A stretch of 64,000 nt of DNA from Rhodoferax fermentans (lineage in GTDB: Bacteria > Pseudomonadota > Gammaproteobacteria > Burkholderiales > Burkholderiaceae_C), in NCBI RefSeq assembly GCF_002017865.1, contig NZ_MTJN01000002.1, positions 930,001-994,000 on the forward strand, given 5' to 3'. Under the pieces are notes generated by a model. That model made no database searches. It worked only from the letters and a program-made list of their open reading frames with translations, and was not told where the DNA came from. Shown here piece by piece: positions 10,561 to 19,210 of the stretch. Each line of letters opens with the position of its first letter. The stretch's first letter is position 1. Both the position numbers and the translations under genes were made by a program.

Positions 10561-10580
10561 TTCATCGTCTTGTCAGACAA

Positions 10581-10847
10581 TTATTTGCGCAGACCCAGCT
10601 TGGCGATCAACGCCACATAACGGTCAGCATCTTTGGCCTTGAGGTAGTCCAGCAGCTTGCGGCGACGGCTCACCATACGCAGCAGACCACGGCGACCATG
10701 GTGGTCTTTGGCATGCAGCTTGAAGTGGGGGGTCAGTTCGTTGATGCGCGCTGTGAGCAGGGCGACCTGAACTTCGGGGCTACCGGTATCACCGGCGGAA
10801 CGTGCGTTGTCTTTGACAACAGCGGCTTTGATTTCGGATGCGATCAT
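10581..10847 (-). CDS. rpsO: 30S ribosomal protein S15
   Basis: Primary 16S rRNA-binding protein of the small subunit, 88 aa. The typical helix-rich sequence includes [14 protein letters not shown], the conserved [12 protein letters not shown] and [11 protein letters not shown]. The start [10 protein letters not shown] at 10847 has AGGAAAAAGC upstream. A longer frame to 10958 has no family support. A TATACT hexamer on the minus strand (10932-10937) is a weak candidate -10 element. Confidence 0.97.
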   Translation of the reverse strand: MIASEIKAAVVKDNARSAGDTGSPEVQVALLTARINELTPHFKLHAKDHHGRRGLLRMVSRRRKLLDYLKAKDADRYVALIAKLGLRK

Positions 10848-11009
10848 GCTTTTTCCTGAGAGTAAACAACTTGCGTCAGGCGCTGGAACTGCCCCTGACG
10901 TGCGAGAACTGCAACGCGTGCAGAGCCTTGGAGTATAACCTGCCCGGTCTGGATGCACCAGCTGCGCCCAGAAGCGGTCTACGCGGCCGCTTTGTCACAC
11001 GGCCACCGC

Positions 11010-12284
11010 TCAGGGGCGCACCATGTGGCAGGTGGTGGCCTGCTCGGCCTCAGCCGCACTCAGCGTCTTGATCACGCGAAAGCCGTAACCCGAGCCTTCC
11101 ACATCAAATTTGACACCGGGAGCGCCCTTGCGCTCCATCAGCCCCACCACCAATGATTGCTGAAATTGATGATCACTCGCCCGCATCGCTCCACTTTGGG
11201 CATACAAAGTGACCCGGGCTTTTTCCAGCTGCGTCGCCACAGCCACCGCATCCGTCGTGCCTGCGGCTTGCAGCGCCTGCACCAGCGCCTGCACCATGAG
11301 TTGCATGCGCATGTGCACATAGTCGTCTGCGGGATTGGGGAAACGCTGGCGGAAGGCTTGGTAGAAGGCCTCGCTCTGGGGCGTGGGCACATTGGGCAAC
11401 CAGTCGGCCACAGCAATCACCTTGCCGATGCCAGCCTCACCCATCGCGGCTGGCGCACCCAGCGCATTGCCGTAGAACGTGTAGAAGCGACCGTCATAAC
11501 CCACGTCTTTGGCGGCCTTGACCAGCAGCGTCAGGTCATTGCCCCAGTTGCCGGTGATCACTGCCTGTGCGCCGCTGGCCTTGATTTTGGTGAGATAGGG
11601 AATGAAGTCCTTGACGCGCCCGATGGCATGTAACTCGTCTCCCACAATGCGCACATCGGGGCGCATCTGCGTCAACTGACGGCGTGCTTCACGCGCCACC
11701 GCCTGGCCAAAGCTGTAGTCCTGGCCGATGATGTAGACACTTTTGAGCGCGGCATCGTCCTTGATCACCGACATCAGCGCGTTCATGCGCATGTCGGCGT
11801 GGGCATCAAAACGAAAATGCCAGAAACTGCATTTCTCGTTGGTCAGGATCGGGTCCACCGCCGAGTAATTCAGGAAGATCACCCGCTTGCCCGGTTCGCG
11901 CTCGTTGTGTTTGTTGATCGCATCCATCAGCGCCGCCGCCACCGCCGAGGAATTGCCCTGGGTCACCACCCGGGCCCCCTGGTCAATGGCAGCCTTGAGC
12001 GCGGTCAACGCGTCTTCAGTCTGACCCTTGCTGTCAAAACGGTCGATTTGCAGCGGTACACCCTTGGCCTTGTCACCCAGCTTGACACCCCCCGCCGCAT
12101 TCACCCGCTCCACCGCCCAGGCCAGGTTGCGGTAGACCGACTCACCGGTGTTGGCGAACGGGCCACTCAGCGCCTCGATCATGGCAATTTTGATCGGCGC
12201 CGGAGTTGGCTGGGCCATGGCCAGAACCGGCAGACATAGGGCCAGGACCAGGGATTTCAAGGCGCGTGTGAGAACAATAAACAT
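11010..12284 (-). CDS. ABC transporter substrate-binding protein, branched-chain amino-acid/LivJ type (orphan)
   Basis: Periplasmic ligand-binding protein of type-I fold, 424 aa. A signal peptide is clear (hydrophobic residues 8-22, then AMAQP). The mature part begins IKIAMIEALSGPFANTGESV, typical of the LivJ/LivK group, with a later SVYIIGQDYSFGQAVAREA segment. No permease or ATPase genes sit beside it, so its partners must be elsewhere. The ligand cannot be read from sequence. The start at 12284 was chosen for the signal peptide. The frame remains open upstream to 12755 but overlaps the divergent hsp20 gene. Confidence 0.85.
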   Translation of the reverse strand: MFIVLTRALKSLVLALCLPVLAMAQPTPAPIKIAMIEALSGPFANTGESVYRNLAWAVERVNAAGGVKLGDKAKGVPLQIDRFDSKGQTEDALTALKAAIDQGARVVTQGNSSAVAAALMDAINKHNEREPGKRVIFLNYSAVDPILTNEKCSFWHFRFDAHADMRMNALMSVIKDDAALKSVYIIGQDYSFGQAVAREARRQLTQMRPDVRIVGDELHAIGRVKDFIPYLTKIKASGAQAVITGNWGNDLTLLVKAAKDVGYDGRFYTFYGNALGAPAAMGEAGIGKVIAVADWLPNVPTPQSEAFYQAFRQRFPNPADDYVHMRMQLMVQALVQALQAAGTTDAVAVATQLEKARVTLYAQSGAMRASDHQFQQSLVVGLMERKGAPGVKFDVEGSGYGFRVIKTLSAAEAEQATTCHMVRP

Positions 12285-12380
12285 GGGGAAATTTCTCTTG
12301 AAAGAAGCGTGCACGTGCACAGATAGGGGTCTTGCGGCGTTCTTGTGCTGAAGGCCGCGCAGTTTACAAGGAGTCACCCC

Positions 12381-12758
12381 ATGTTCTTTACACCCGCCAC
12401 CCCCGCCGGTTTCCGCCGCCAACTGTATGTCGCCGCCCGCCCGCCAGTCGGGCTCGTTGAGCCGAACCAGACCAGCCGCAGCCAGCGCCCCAGTGCGGTC
12501 GAGCAGGACGAGCAATCCTTCACCCTCTCGTTCGACGTTCCCGGCGTCAGCCGCGAGCAATTGGTGGTGGGCATCGAAGGCAATGTGGTGCGCCTGTCCA
12601 GCGCCGAAGGTGCACCGCGCAGCTACCACTTTGCCTGCGAGTTGCCACAAGACATCGACGCGGGCCAAAGTGCCGCCAAGCTGGAAAACGGCGTGTTGAC
12701 GCTGAAGCTGGCCAAGGTGGCGCCGGTGAACCGGGTCACCGAGTTGGTGATCCACTGA
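12381..12758 (+). CDS. Small heat-shock protein, Hsp20/alpha-crystallin family
   Basis: ATP-independent holdase chaperone, 125 aa. The alpha-crystallin core is recognisable from SFTLSFDVPGVSREQLVVGIEG through LENGVLTLKLAKVAP. The first 35 residues form a short variable N-terminal arm, so it is compact for the family. The start ATG at 12381 has AGGAG eight bases upstream. The gene is divergent from the orphan binding-protein gene. Confidence 0.87.
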   Translation: MFFTPATPAGFRRQLYVAARPPVGLVEPNQTSRSQRPSAVEQDEQSFTLSFDVPGVSREQLVVGIEGNVVRLSSAEGAPRSYHFACELPQDIDAGQSAAKLENGVLTLKLAKVAPVNRVTELVIH

Positions 12759-12835
12759 GCCACCTGCGGATCAGGCCAAACCGGCGATGTCAAGGTTTGG
12801 CCTGACGACCGCAGACTTCAATAGCGATCAATTTC

Positions 12836-12872
12836 GATAGCTATATGCCCTTATTGCAAAAGGGCTAGAGGC
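12836..12872 (+). repeat. Palindromic repeat between hsp20 and tsaD
   Basis: GATAGCTATATGCCCTT, a loop, then AAGGGCTAGAGGC. The flanks AGCTAT and CTAGAGGC match the family consensus in plus orientation. The left arm carries a mismatch (TGCCCTT for AGCCCTT). It lies between convergent genes. Confidence 0.75.
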
Positions 12873-12890
12873 TTATTTCTTATATAAACC

Positions 12891-13961
12891 TCAACCGCCA
12901 ATGGCATCCAGAGGCCAGCGTGGTTTGACGTCAAAAGCGTAGTTGTTGACGGCGCTTTGCTGGCCGGACTGCAGTCGCATCGCTGCCGCCATCGCAATCA
13001 TGGCGCCGTTGTCGGTGCACAGGTGCAACTCGGGGTAGTGCACCCGTGTCTTGAGCCGGGCACATTCGGCATTGAGCTGCTGGCGCAACTCCCGGTTGGC
13101 GCCCACACCACCAGCCACCACCAGGCGTTTGAGCCCGGTTTGTTTCAAAGCGGTGAGTGATTTCTTGACCAGCACCTCCACAATCGCGGCCTGGGTGGAG
13201 GCGGCCAGATCTGCCAGCACGGCCACCGGTAAATCCGCCACCGCGCAACCATGGGCATGGGCACATTTACCGGTCTGCACCATCACTGCGGTCTTGAGCC
13301 CAGCAAAAGAAAAGTCCAGATCACCGCTGTGCAACAAGGGGCGTGGCAATTTGTAGGCTTTGGGGTTGCCCGACTCGGCCAGCTTGGACAGCGCCTGCCC
13401 ACCCGGGTAATCCAGGCCCAACAGCTTGGCGGATTTGTCAAAGGCCTCGCCCGCGGCGTCGTCAATCGTCTCACCCAGAATCTGGTACGAGCCGACCCCA
13501 TCCACCCGCATCAACTGGCTGTGTCCACCAGACACCAGCAACGCAACAAACGGGAACTCGGGCGGATCGATACTCAGAAACGGTGACAACAAATGCCCTT
13601 CCAAATGGTGCACCCCCAGCACCGGTTTGCCCAAGGCAGCAGCCAGCGCACAGGCCACACCGGCGCCCACCAGCAAGGCACCAGCCAAGCCGGGCCCCCG
13701 CGTGAACGCCACCACATCGACATCGACCAACGTACGGCCCGAGTCCTGCAGCACCTGCTGGGTCAGCGGTAACACACGGCGGATGTGGTCACGGCTGGCC
13801 AGCTCGGGCACCACACCGCCGTAGGCCTGGTGCATCTCAATCTGGCTGTACAAGGCATGCGCCAGCAAAACCGGCAAGCCCTGCGCGGGCATGTCGACCA
13901 GGGCCACGCCCGTTTCATCACACGAGGACTCGATCCCCAGAACACAACACTGTTTCACCAT
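12891..13961 (-). CDS. tsaD: tRNA N6-adenosine threonylcarbamoyltransferase
   Basis: Catalytic subunit that transfers the threonylcarbamoyl group to A37 of ANN-reading tRNAs, 356 aa. It starts [18 protein letters not shown]. The metal-binding histidines appear in [10 protein letters not shown] near residue 117, and the nucleotide-binding VSGGHSQL follows. The C-terminal part keeps [13 protein letters not shown] and CTDNGAMIA. Confidence 0.96.
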   Translation of the reverse strand: MVKQCCVLGIESSCDETGVALVDMPAQGLPVLLAHALYSQIEMHQAYGGVVPELASRDHIRRVLPLTQQVLQDSGRTLVDVDVVAFTRGPGLAGALLVGAGVACALAAALGKPVLGVHHLEGHLLSPFLSIDPPEFPFVALLVSGGHSQLMRVDGVGSYQILGETIDDAAGEAFDKSAKLLGLDYPGGQALSKLAESGNPKAYKLPRPLLHSGDLDFSFAGLKTAVMVQTGKCAHAHGCAVADLPVAVLADLAASTQAAIVEVLVKKSLTALKQTGLKRLVVAGGVGANRELRQQLNAECARLKTRVHYPELHLCTDNGAMIAMAAAMRLQSGQQSAVNNYAFDVKPRWPLDAIGG

Positions 13962-13972
13962 AACCCACGAGT

Positions 13973-14620
13973 TTAGGCGATGGTCTCTGGCGCAGGCCCA
14001 GGCAAGGGCAGCCCGAGCCCGGTAAGGTAGACCGACACCGCCGCTCGCGCGACCTCAACCAAGTCGAAGGTGCTGGGCGCCAGCATCCAAGTTTGGATCA
14101 AGCCTGCCATCAGGGAATGCAGCCCCTGGGCGGCCACCAATGGCGACATCGGCAAGCACACCGAACGATGTGTGGCGACCTCCTGCAATCGGCGCTGCAA
14201 CTCACGCGTGTTGTCGCTGTAACACTGCACATGCCGCTGCTTGACGGCCAGCAACTCCTCAACATACTCCACCTTCATCGTGGCGATCTCAAAGACGGCG
14301 CGTACCCGCTCATCGTCCACGATGGTCTGCATCGGCAACAGGATGGCGCGTTCCAGCTCCAGCAGGGGGTCCTGGGTCCGATCGTCACTGATCTGTTGCA
14401 TGGTCCGCTCCATCGGCAAGGTGGCGCTCTCCATCAGGGCATTGAACAGATCCGCCTTGTTTTTGAAGTGCCAGTAGATGGCGCCTCGGGTCGCACCTGC
14501 GGCGAGGGCAATATCTTGTAAGGAGGTGCGCGACACACCTTGTTTGGCAAACAGATGCAACGCAACGTCCATCAGTTGAGTACGCGTCGCTTGCGCGTCT
14601 TCTTTGGTCCTGCGAGCCAT
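13973..14620 (-). CDS. TetR-family repressor of the adjacent RND efflux operon (AcrR/TtgR type)
   Basis: DNA-binding repressor of 215 aa. The N-terminal helix-turn-helix is clear: [20 protein letters not shown] followed by [14 protein letters not shown]. The C-terminal ligand-binding domain resembles AcrR/TtgR regulators. It is divergent from the efflux operon, and a symmetric sequence that fits an AcrR-type operator lies between them. Local autoregulated control of the pump is therefore the simplest reading. The ligand is unknown. Confidence 0.9.
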   Translation of the reverse strand: MARRTKEDAQATRTQLMDVALHLFAKQGVSRTSLQDIALAAGATRGAIYWHFKNKADLFNALMESATLPMERTMQQISDDRTQDPLLELERAILLPMQTIVDDERVRAVFEIATMKVEYVEELLAVKQRHVQCYSDNTRELQRRLQEVATHRSVCLPMSPLVAAQGLHSLMAGLIQTWMLAPSTFDLVEVARAAVSVYLTGLGLPLPGPAPETIA

Positions 14621-14650
14621 GGTGATGAGCTTTCAAAGGGGGGATTTATT

Positions 14651-14670
14651 TACATTCATCATTGTATGTA
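14651..14670. promoter_or_regulatory. Candidate TetR/AcrR-type operator
   Basis: TACATTCATC faces ATTGTATGTA. The two halves agree at 7 of 10 positions, and the outer TACAT/ATGTA pairs are perfect. The layout resembles the E. coli AcrR operator. It lies 31 bases from the repressor start and overlaps a TATAAT hexamer (14669-14674) that could be the pump promoter -10. Confidence 0.6.
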
Positions 14671-14737
14671 TAATTCTGAAAAAATCAAACCTCCCACCCG
14701 AATCCTAGGGTTAACCCTTACATTTTGGACCCGCACC

Positions 14738-16042
14738 ATGCACCCTGTCCTTCCCCCATTCCACCCCCTGCCTGGCCAGCGATCTCGCACCCCCGGATTC
14801 ACCCGGACCGCTGGCAGCGCCCTGGCTGTCAGTGCCTTGCTTTTGTTGTCGGCATGTGGCCAGGGCAAACCTGACGCAGCCGGTGGTCCCGGTGGTGGCA
14901 TGCCCCCGGCTGAAGTGGGTGTCATCACCGTGGCACCGGGTGACGTGGGCCTGACCACCGAACTGCCAGGTCGGCTGGAGGCCTCGCGTGTGGCCCAGGT
15001 GCGTGCCCGTGCGGCAGGCATCTTGCAAAAGCGCCTGTTCACCGAAGGCAGCGACGTCAAGGCGGGTCAGCCCCTGTTCCAGATTGATGCCAGCCCCTAT
15101 GAGGCTACCCTGTCCAGTGCGTTGGCCAACGTGGCCAAGGCCGAAGCCAACCAGGTCCAAGCCAGCGCCCTCGCAGAACGTTACAAACCTCTGATTGAAG
15201 CCAAGGCCATCAGCCAGCAGGAATTCATCAACGCCCAGGCGTCCCAAAAGCAGGCCGACGCGGACGTGGCTGTGGCCAAGGCGGCGGTACAAACCGCCCG
15301 CATCAATGTGGGTTACGCCAATGTCACCTCCCCCATTTCTGGCCGCATTGGCCGAGCCTTGGTGACCGAGGGTGCCTTGGTCGGCCAGGGTGAAGCGACC
15401 GAACTGGCGGTGGTGCAACAGATCAACCCGATGTATGTGAATTTCACGCAGTCGGCGGCTGAGGTCATGGCCCTGCGCCGTGCCATGGACAGCGGACAAC
15501 TCAAACGCGCTGGCAAACAGGCGGCCAGCATCCGGGTGGTGCTCGAAGACGGCACCGACTACCCGCTGACAGGCAAGCTGCTGTTCTCTGACCTGACGGT
15601 GGACACCACCAGTGGCCAGATCACCCTGCGCGCCGAAGTGCCCAACCCACAAGGCGCACTGTTGCCCGGCCTGTTTGTGCGTGTCCGGCTCGAACAAGCC
15701 CAGGCTGGCAATGCCATCACCCTGCCCCAGCAAGCCGTGACCCGCTCCCCACAAGGTGACACCGTGATGGTGGTGGACGCCCAGGGCAAAGCCGCACCAC
15801 GCACCATCAAGATTGGTGGCCAGCAAAACGGCCAGTGGGTGGTATTGAGTGGTTTGCAGGCCGGTGAGCAGGTGATGGTTGACGGCTTCCAGAAATTACG
15901 GGGTGGTCCGGTCAAGCCAGTGCCATGGCAAGCCGGTGCACCCGCAGCGGGCAAGCCGGGTGCCGGCCAGCCAGCGGCAGCAGCTTCAGCAGAAAAAGCC
16001 GCATCAGCCCCCGCTGATGCTGCCTCAGGCGCTGCGAAATAA
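14738..16042 (+). CDS. RND efflux periplasmic adaptor lipoprotein (AcrA/MexA type)
   Basis: Membrane-fusion protein linking the inner-membrane pump to the outer-membrane channel, 434 aa. A lipobox LSAC places the lipidated cysteine at about residue 40. It is followed by the biotinyl-lipoyl motif RARAAGILQKRLFTEGSDVK and a coiled-coil hairpin near residues 135-190. The second lipoyl half is VTSPISGRIGRALVTEGALV. The C-terminal tail after residue 400 is rich in Ala, Pro and Gly. An ATG at 14738 gives the lipoprotein signal, though no clear Shine-Dalgarno is present. It is first in the operon. Confidence 0.93.
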   Translation: MHPVLPPFHPLPGQRSRTPGFTRTAGSALAVSALLLLSACGQGKPDAAGGPGGGMPPAEVGVITVAPGDVGLTTELPGRLEASRVAQVRARAAGILQKRLFTEGSDVKAGQPLFQIDASPYEATLSSALANVAKAEANQVQASALAERYKPLIEAKAISQQEFINAQASQKQADADVAVAKAAVQTARINVGYANVTSPISGRIGRALVTEGALVGQGEATELAVVQQINPMYVNFTQSAAEVMALRRAMDSGQLKRAGKQAASIRVVLEDGTDYPLTGKLLFSDLTVDTTSGQITLRAEVPNPQGALLPGLFVRVRLEQAQAGNAITLPQQAVTRSPQGDTVMVVDAQGKAAPRTIKIGGQQNGQWVVLSGLQAGEQVMVDGFQKLRGGPVKPVPWQAGAPAAGKPGAGQPAAAASAEKAASAPADAASGAAK

Positions 16043-16054
16043 GGAGCGCCTTCC

Positions 16055-19000
16055 ATGTCCAAATTTTTCATTGACCGCCCGATCTTTGCCTGGGTGATCG
16101 CCCTGTTCATCATGGTGATGGGCGTGGTGTCCATCACCCAGTTGCCGATTGCCCAGTACCCGCCGGTGGCGCCACCGTCGATCGTGATCTCGGCCACTTA
16201 CCCTGGCGCCTCGGCGCAAACGATGGAAGACAGTGTGTTGTCCATCGTCGAACAGGAGATGAACGGCTCGCCCGGCCTGATCTACATGGAGTCCACCGCA
16301 CAGGCCAACGGTACCGGCACCATCACGCTGAGTTTTGAACCATCCACCAACCCCGATTTGGCCCAGGTGGATGTGCAAAACCGGCTCTCGCGCGCCACAC
16401 CTCGCCTGCCTTCTGCGGTGACCCAGCAAGGTGTTCGCGTTGACAAGTCACGCAACAACTTCCTGTTGTTCACCATGCTGACCTCGGACGACGCGGCACT
16501 CGATCCGGTGGCGTTGGGTGACTACGCCTCGCGCTCGATCGTGCCCGAAATCCAGCGTCTGCCAGGGGTGGGCCAGGCCCAACTGTTTGGTACCGAGCGT
16601 GCCATGCGGGTGTGGATCGACCCGGCCAAACTGGTGGGTTTCAAACTGTCTGCGGCTGAAGTCAACGCCGCGATCAAGGCGCAAAACGCCCAGGTCTCCG
16701 CCGGTGAAATCGGCAGCTTGCCCAACGTGGCAGGCCAAGGCATTGCGGCCACCGTACTTGTCAGTGGCCAACTCACCAACGCAACACAGTTTGGCAACAT
16801 CGTGCTGCGCGCCAACACCGATGGCTCCACGGTGCGCCTCAAGGACGTGGCCCGCATCGAATTGGGCGGCCAGTCTTACGCCACCTCGGCCCGTCTCAAC
16901 GGCAAACCTGCCATCGGCATTGGTGTGCAACTCTCCCCGAGCGGCAACGCCCTGGCCACGGCCAAAGCGGTGCGCGCCCGCATGCATCAGTTGGAGACCT
17001 TTTTCCCCAAGGGCATGAGTTGGTCGATTCCTTACGACAGCTCGCTGTTCATTCAGACCTCGCTGGCCCAGGTGGCCGAGACCCTGGTGGAAGCAATTGT
17101 GCTGGTGTTCCTGGTGATGTTCTTGTTCCTGCAGGACTGGCGCTACACCCTGATTCCAACCCTGGTGGTGCCGGTGGCACTGTTGGGCACCTTTGCCACG
17201 ATGTTGGCCATGGGTTTCTCGATCAACGTGCTGACCATGTTCGCCATGGTGCTGGTGATTGGTATCCTGGTGGATGACGCCATCGTGGTGGTGGAGAACG
17301 TCGAACGCATCATGAGTGAGGAAGGCTTGTCCCCCTTGCTGGCCACCCGCAAGGCGATGGGCCAGATCCAGGGCGCCATCATTGGCGTGACCGTGGTGCT
17401 GATCTCGGTGTTTGTGCCACTGGCATTCTTCAGCGGGTCGATTGGCAACATCTACCGCCAGTTCTCGGCGGTGATGGGGGTGTCGATTGCGTTCTCGTCC
17501 TTCCTGGCGCTGTCCTTGACCCCGGCCTTGTGTGCCACCTTGCTCAAGCCGGTGGAAGCCGGACACCACCACGCCAAGAGCGGCTTTTTTGGCTGGTTCA
17601 ACCGTGGTTTTGCCAGCACCGCCAAAGGCTATGAACGCGGGGTCGCCAAGACCCTGCCACGTGCTGCGCGTTACCTGGTGATTTATCTGGCAATTCTGGC
17701 CGCAGCGGCGGTGATGTATACCCGTTTGCCAACCTCCTTCCTGCCCAGCGAAGACCAGGGCAGTATGCTGATCAACGTGCAACTGCCACCTGGCGCCACC
17801 CAGGAGCGTACCCTGGCTGTGATGCAGCAGGTGGAAGGATTCATCCTGGAGCAGCCTGAGGTCAAAAGCATGGTGGGTGTGCTGGGTTTCAGCTTCTCGG
17901 GGCAAGGACAAAACGCCGCGCTGGCTTTTGTCACCCTGAAAGACTGGGCCGAGCGCAAAGGCCCGGGCAGCTCCGCCGAGGCGCTGGCCGGTCGCGCTTT
18001 TGGCGCCCTGTCAGGCATCCGCGACGCCTTCATCTTCCCCTTGAGCCCGCCGCCTATTCCCGAACTGGGATCCTCCTCGGGTTTCAGCTTCCGGCTGCAG
18101 GATCGCGGTAGCCAGGGTCATGAGGCCCTGCTGGCAGCGCGCAACCAATTGCTGGGCATGGCGGCCCAAAGCAAGGTGCTGACCCAGGTTCGCCCGGATG
18201 GTCTGGAAGACGCGCCCCAGCTGCAGGTCGACATTGACCGCGACAAGGCCAATGCCTTGGGGGTTGGTTTTGATGCCATCAACAGCCTGATTTCCACCGC
18301 GCTGGGCTCCGCCTATATCAACGACTTCCCCAACAGCGGTCGGCTGCAGCGGGTGGTGGTGCAGGCTGATGCCATGGCACGCATGCAACCCGAAGACCTG
18401 CTCAAACTCAATGTCACCAACAACAAGGGCCAGACCGTGCCACTGTCCGCTTTCGCCAGCACCCGCTGGGTGAAGGGCGCGATGCAGACGGTGCGCTACA
18501 ACGGGTACCCGGCCATGCGCATCAGCGGCAGTGCCGCACCGGGCTACAGCACGGGTGCCGCATTGAACGAGATGGAGCAGCTTGCAGCCAAATTGCCAGC
18601 CGGTTTTGGCTTTGAATGGACCGGTACCTCACGCGAGGAAAAACTGGCCGGCTCACAAGCCATGATCCTCTACGCCTTTGCCATTCTGGCAGTGTTCTTG
18701 TGCCTGGCCGCGCTGTATGAAAGCTGGAGCATTCCCATGTCCGTCATCCTGGTGGTGCCGCTCGGTGTGCTTGGGGTGATCGTGGCCACCCTGCTGCGCA
18801 GTTATGCCAATGACGTGTACTTCCAGGTCGGTCTGATCACCATCATCGGTTTGTCGGCCAAGAACGCGATTCTGATCATCGAGTTTGCCAAGGACCTGCA
18901 GGCGCAGGGCAAATCCGTGATTGCAGCCGCCTTGGAAGCGGCCCACCTGCGGTTTCGCCCGATTGTGATGACCTCGATGGCGTTCACGCTGGGGGTGTTG

Positions 19001-19210
19001 CCACTGGCGATCTCCAGTGGCGCGGGCTCAGCCAGCCAGCGCGCCATTGGTACCGGCGTGATCGGCGGCATCCTGACCGGCACAGCCTTGGCGGTGGTGT
19101 TTGTTCCAATCTTTTTTGTGGTGGTGCGCTCGCTGTTCAAGGACAGCGAACGCCAGCAGCAGGTGCATGCCGAACAGGCCGCGCACATGGGAGTGCATTC
19201 GCATGAATAA
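16055..19210 (+). CDS. RND multidrug efflux transporter, AcrB/MexB (HAE1) type
   Basis: Proton-driven inner-membrane pump of 1051 aa, the normal length. It starts MSKFFIDRPIFAWVIAL. Proton-relay residues are present: paired Asp in GILVDDAIVVVENVER and the Lys in LSAKNAILIIEFAKDL. The TM1 leader, the two large periplasmic loops and the twelve hydrophobic segments follow the family plan. It lies 12 bases after the adaptor gene, and the outer-membrane gene overlaps its last bases. Confidence 0.96.
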   Translation: MSKFFIDRPIFAWVIALFIMVMGVVSITQLPIAQYPPVAPPSIVISATYPGASAQTMEDSVLSIVEQEMNGSPGLIYMESTAQANGTGTITLSFEPSTNPDLAQVDVQNRLSRATPRLPSAVTQQGVRVDKSRNNFLLFTMLTSDDAALDPVALGDYASRSIVPEIQRLPGVGQAQLFGTERAMRVWIDPAKLVGFKLSAAEVNAAIKAQNAQVSAGEIGSLPNVAGQGIAATVLVSGQLTNATQFGNIVLRANTDGSTVRLKDVARIELGGQSYATSARLNGKPAIGIGVQLSPSGNALATAKAVRARMHQLETFFPKGMSWSIPYDSSLFIQTSLAQVAETLVEAIVLVFLVMFLFLQDWRYTLIPTLVVPVALLGTFATMLAMGFSINVLTMFAMVLVIGILVDDAIVVVENVERIMSEEGLSPLLATRKAMGQIQGAIIGVTVVLISVFVPLAFFSGSIGNIYRQFSAVMGVSIAFSSFLALSLTPALCATLLKPVEAGHHHAKSGFFGWFNRGFASTAKGYERGVAKTLPRAARYLVIYLAILAAAAVMYTRLPTSFLPSEDQGSMLINVQLPPGATQERTLAVMQQVEGFILEQPEVKSMVGVLGFSFSGQGQNAALAFVTLKDWAERKGPGSSAEALAGRAFGALSGIRDAFIFPLSPPPIPELGSSSGFSFRLQDRGSQGHEALLAARNQLLGMAAQSKVLTQVRPDGLEDAPQLQVDIDRDKANALGVGFDAINSLISTALGSAYINDFPNSGRLQRVVVQADAMARMQPEDLLKLNVTNNKGQTVPLSAFASTRWVKGAMQTVRYNGYPAMRISGSAAPGYSTGAALNEMEQLAAKLPAGFGFEWTGTSREEKLAGSQAMILYAFAILAVFLCLAALYESWSIPMSVILVVPLGVLGVIVATLLRSYANDVYFQVGLITIIGLSAKNAILIIEFAKDLQAQGKSVIAAALEAAHLRFRPIVMTSMAFTLGVLPLAISSGAGSASQRAIGTGVIGGILTGTALAVVFVPIFFVVVRSLFKDSERQQQVHAEQAAHMGVHSHE

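Noticed and set aside
14711-15826. Minus-strand open frame opposite the adaptor gene
   Set aside because: Shadow frame. The plus-strand lipoprotein has a full set of family motifs.
16448-17911. Minus-strand open frame of nearly 490 codons inside the RND pump gene
   Set aside because: Pure shadow of the acrB-type gene: His/Gln-rich composition, no family motif.
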